DNA from: Gammaproteobacteria bacterium
GTDB taxonomy: Bacteria > Pseudomonadota > Gammaproteobacteria > UBA6429 > Thiohalophilaceae
Direction: 5' to 3'
Assembly: GCA_013152045.1 (NCBI GenBank)
Contig: JAADGZ010000192.1
Span: 1-8,061 of the forward strand
Length of the DNA: 8,061 nucleotides
How positions within the stretch are numbered: position 1 is the first letter of the stretch; the number at the start of each line of letters is the position of its first letter. The translations under genes and the position numbers were made by a program. The notes under the pieces were generated by a model, which saw nothing but the letters and a program-made list of their open reading frames with translations, had not been told where the DNA came from and did no database searches. This document shows positions 6,016-8,061 of this stretch, piece after piece.

Positions 6016-8061
6016 ATTCGGTTACTGCGGCTCTTGCCGCCTTGCCTGCGCCCTTGCGTGAGCGGGTGGCAGAAAACTGGGCGGACTGGCAGCAGAAGGC
6101 CGCGGTGGATCCGCTGTCCGAATCGCTTGCGCACAGCCTGCCGATGGTCTGGGCAGGCAGCGACTTTGTCATGCAAAGCTGCCTGCGTCAGCCGCACTGG
6201 CTGACGGACGGCTTGCCTGAAAAACAGCAGGTTGATCATCAGGTGCTGTTTGACCGGCTGACAGCTGCGGTAGATGAGAGCGAACTGCAGCGACAGCTGC
6301 GTAACTACCGCAATCAACATATGCTGCGCATTATCTGGCGCGATCTGGCGGGTTGGGCGAGCTTGTCCGAGACCCTGCATGATCTTTCCGCCCTGGCCGA
6401 TGCCTGTGTCGATGCGGCGCTGACGCGCTTGTATGACTGGCAATGTGAGCGAGATGGTACGCCGCGGGATGCGCAAGGCAAGCCGCTTGGACTGGTGGTG
6501 CTGGGCATGGGCAAGCTCGGTGCAAGGGAGCTGAATCTGTCCTCGGATATCGATCTGGTGTTCGCCTATCGTGAAGAGGGGGTCGTTGAAATGGCGGGTA
6601 AAACGCTGAGCCATGCCCAGTTTTTTACCCGCCTGGGCCAGCATCTTATCAAGGCGCTGGATATGCTTACCGCCGAGGGTTTTGTGTTTCGGGTGGACAT
6701 GCGTCTGCGGCCTTTCGGCGAGAGCGGCGCGCTGGTGGCCAGTTTCTCGGCGATTGAAAACTATTATCTGATTCATGGTCGCGAATGGGAACGCTACGCC
6801 ATGATCAAGGCGCGCCCGGTGGCGGGTGAGCGGCAAGCCGGGGCGTGGCTTATGGCAATGTTAAAGCCCTTCGTCTATCGCCGTTATCTGGACTTCGGCG
6901 CCTATGAATCGCTGCGTGAAATGAAAACCATGCTCATACGAGAGGTGCGGCGTAAAGGTTTGACGCAGAACATCAAGCTGGGCGCAGGCGGTATCCGTGA
7001 AGTGGAGTTCATCGCCCAGGTGTTTCAGCTTATCCGCGGCGGTCAGGAACCTGGCTTACAGACACCAAGTCTGTTTGCGGTATTTGCTCATCTGCGAAAA
7101 CAGGTTTACCTGCCAGTGGCCACGGTCGATGAATTATTGCAGGCTTATACCTTTCTGCGTCTGAGTGAAAATCGACTGCAAGCCTGGGCCGATCAACAGA
7201 TCCATATTTTGCCATCAGATCCGCAAGCACAATTTCGGTTGGCTTTTTCCATGGGCTATCGTGATTGGGATTCTTATGCTGAGGCATTGGAACGGCACCG
7301 TCGGCATGTGCAGACGCATTTTGCCCAGGTTTTTGATGCACCGCAGGCGCAAGCTCATAGTGACAGTCTGCAGGCGAGGCTGGATGGGATTTGGCGCGAT
7401 GGTTTTGAGGATGATGCCGAGGTTAGGAGGGTGTTGATAGAAGCTGGCTTTAACGATACGGAAGAAGTTCAGCGTCAGCTACAGTTACTCAAAGCAGCGC
7501 AGCGTTATGCTTCTCTGCCGACCAAAAGTCGTCAACGCTTTGATCGATTGATGCCGTTGTTGCTGGGCGCGAGCGGGCAAACCGAGGCCGCCGATATAAC
7601 TCTGCTGCGGCTGTTGGATCTGCTGCAGCAAATTGCGCGTCGCAGCGTCTACATGGCATTGCTGGTGGAATACCCGCTGGCCCTGTCGCAGCTGGTGAAG
7701 CTGTGCAGTGCCAGTCCCTGGATCGCTCGTTATCTTGCGCAGCAGCCATTGCTGCTGGATGAATTGCTGGATCCGCGCAGCCTTTACGCACCGCCGGACA
7801 GATCCGCCTTACAGACGGAACTGCATCAGCGTATGGCAAGCTGCGAGGCGGGGGATCTTGAGCAGGCTATGGATACGCTACGTCACTTTCACCATAGTAA
7901 TGTGCTGCGGGTGGCGGCGGCGGATCAGGCGGCAGCCCTGCCACTGATGAAAGTGAGCGATCACTTAAGCTGGATAGCCGAGGTGGTGCTGGAAGGGGCG
8001 CTGGAACTGGCCTGGCAGGATCTGGTGGCGCGGCACGGTGTACCGGTTTGCGATCTGGCCG
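6012..8061 (+). CDS. glnE: Bifunctional glutamine synthetase adenylyltransferase/adenylyl-removing enzyme GlnE (partial, 3' end outside window)
   Basis: GlnE adds AMP to, and removes AMP from, glutamine synthetase (GlnA) in response to PII and glutamine, tuning nitrogen assimilation in the cytosol. About 683 residues are visible of a protein that has 946 in E. coli, so the adenylyl-removing half and the central region are present and the C-terminal adenylyltransferase domain lies beyond the edge. The first nucleotidyltransferase motif is clear: LGMGKLGARELNLSSDID starting at residue 164, with Asp179 and Asp181 as metal ligands. Further family blocks are RVDMRLRPFGESG (227-239), EWERYAMIKARP (258-269) and GGIREVEFIAQ (326-336). 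The reading frame is uninterrupted to the edge. The start is taken as GTG at 6012, which overlaps the amgK TGA stop as GTGA; this arrangement and the lack of room for another gene argue for translational coupling and a common transcript with amgK. Confidence 0.96.
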   Translation, partial: MNSVTAALAALPAPLRERVAENWADWQQKAAVDPLSESLAHSLPMVWAGSDFVMQSCLRQPHWLTDGLPEKQQVDHQVLFDRLTAAVDESELQRQLRNYRNQHMLRIIWRDLAGWASLSETLHDLSALADACVDAALTRLYDWQCERDGTPRDAQGKPLGLVVLGMGKLGARELNLSSDIDLVFAYREEGVVEMAGKTLSHAQFFTRLGQHLIKALDMLTAEGFVFRVDMRLRPFGESGALVASFSAIENYYLIHGREWERYAMIKARPVAGERQAGAWLMAMLKPFVYRRYLDFGAYESLREMKTMLIREVRRKGLTQNIKLGAGGIREVEFIAQVFQLIRGGQEPGLQTPSLFAVFAHLRKQVYLPVATVDELLQAYTFLRLSENRLQAWADQQIHILPSDPQAQFRLAFSMGYRDWDSYAEALERHRRHVQTHFAQVFDAPQAQAHSDSLQARLDGIWRDGFEDDAEVRRVLIEAGFNDTEEVQRQLQLLKAAQRYASLPTKSRQRFDRLMPLLLGASGQTEAADITLLRLLDLLQQIARRSVYMALLVEYPLALSQLVKLCSASPWIARYLAQQPLLLDELLDPRSLYAPPDRSALQTELHQRMASCEAGDLEQAMDTLRHFHHSNVLRVAAADQAAALPLMKVSDHLSWIAEVVLEGALELAWQDLVARHGVPVCDLA

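Noticed and set aside
5922..6836. Long minus-strand open frame (304 codons) opposite glnE
   Set aside because: It lies antisense to the conserved GlnE coding sequence, has no recognisable domain, and has the low-complexity His/Arg/Gln-rich make-up typical of the reverse strand of a GC-rich gene.

Overview
The window is a chromosomal segment of a gammaproteobacterium. The evidence is the lptD-surA-pdxA order on the minus strand (the same order as in enterics and pseudomonads), a divergent AmgK-type sugar kinase next to lptD (a pseudomonad-like arrangement), and a GlnE-type bifunctional enzyme. Base composition is moderately GC-rich with no obvious composition break among the genes. Genus cannot be resolved from the sequence. 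No tRNA, rRNA, CRISPR array, transposase or phage gene was seen.

Layout: positions 1-206 hold a non-coding, MITE-like repeat with perfect 35-bp terminal inverted arms and an unrelated degenerate palindrome inside it; its right arm supplies the stop codon of pdxA. On the minus strand, transcribed right to left, come lptD (2690-4852), a 175-bp gap, surA (1216-2514), a 10-bp gap and pdxA (204-1205). A 125-bp divergent spacer (4853-4977) separates lptD from a plus-strand pair: an amgK-like kinase (4978-6015) and glnE (6012 to the window edge). The last two overlap by four bases (GTGA).

Function: SurA is the periplasmic chaperone that delivers outer-membrane proteins such as LptD to the Bam machinery, and LptD is the outer-membrane LPS translocon, so the left operon is mainly about envelope biogenesis, with the pyridoxal-phosphate gene pdxA as its usual passenger. 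The AmgK-like kinase would phosphorylate recovered cell-wall amino sugars at the anomeric position. Its normal partner, the nucleotidyltransferase MurU, is absent from the adjacent position, which glnE, the regulator of glutamine synthetase adenylylation, occupies instead.

This is mostly an ordinary core-genome region; I found no strong candidate for a new biological system. The points most worth a second look are the nested repeat ending pdxA, the replacement of murU by a translationally coupled glnE, and a -10 element placed so that the amgK message may be leaderless.
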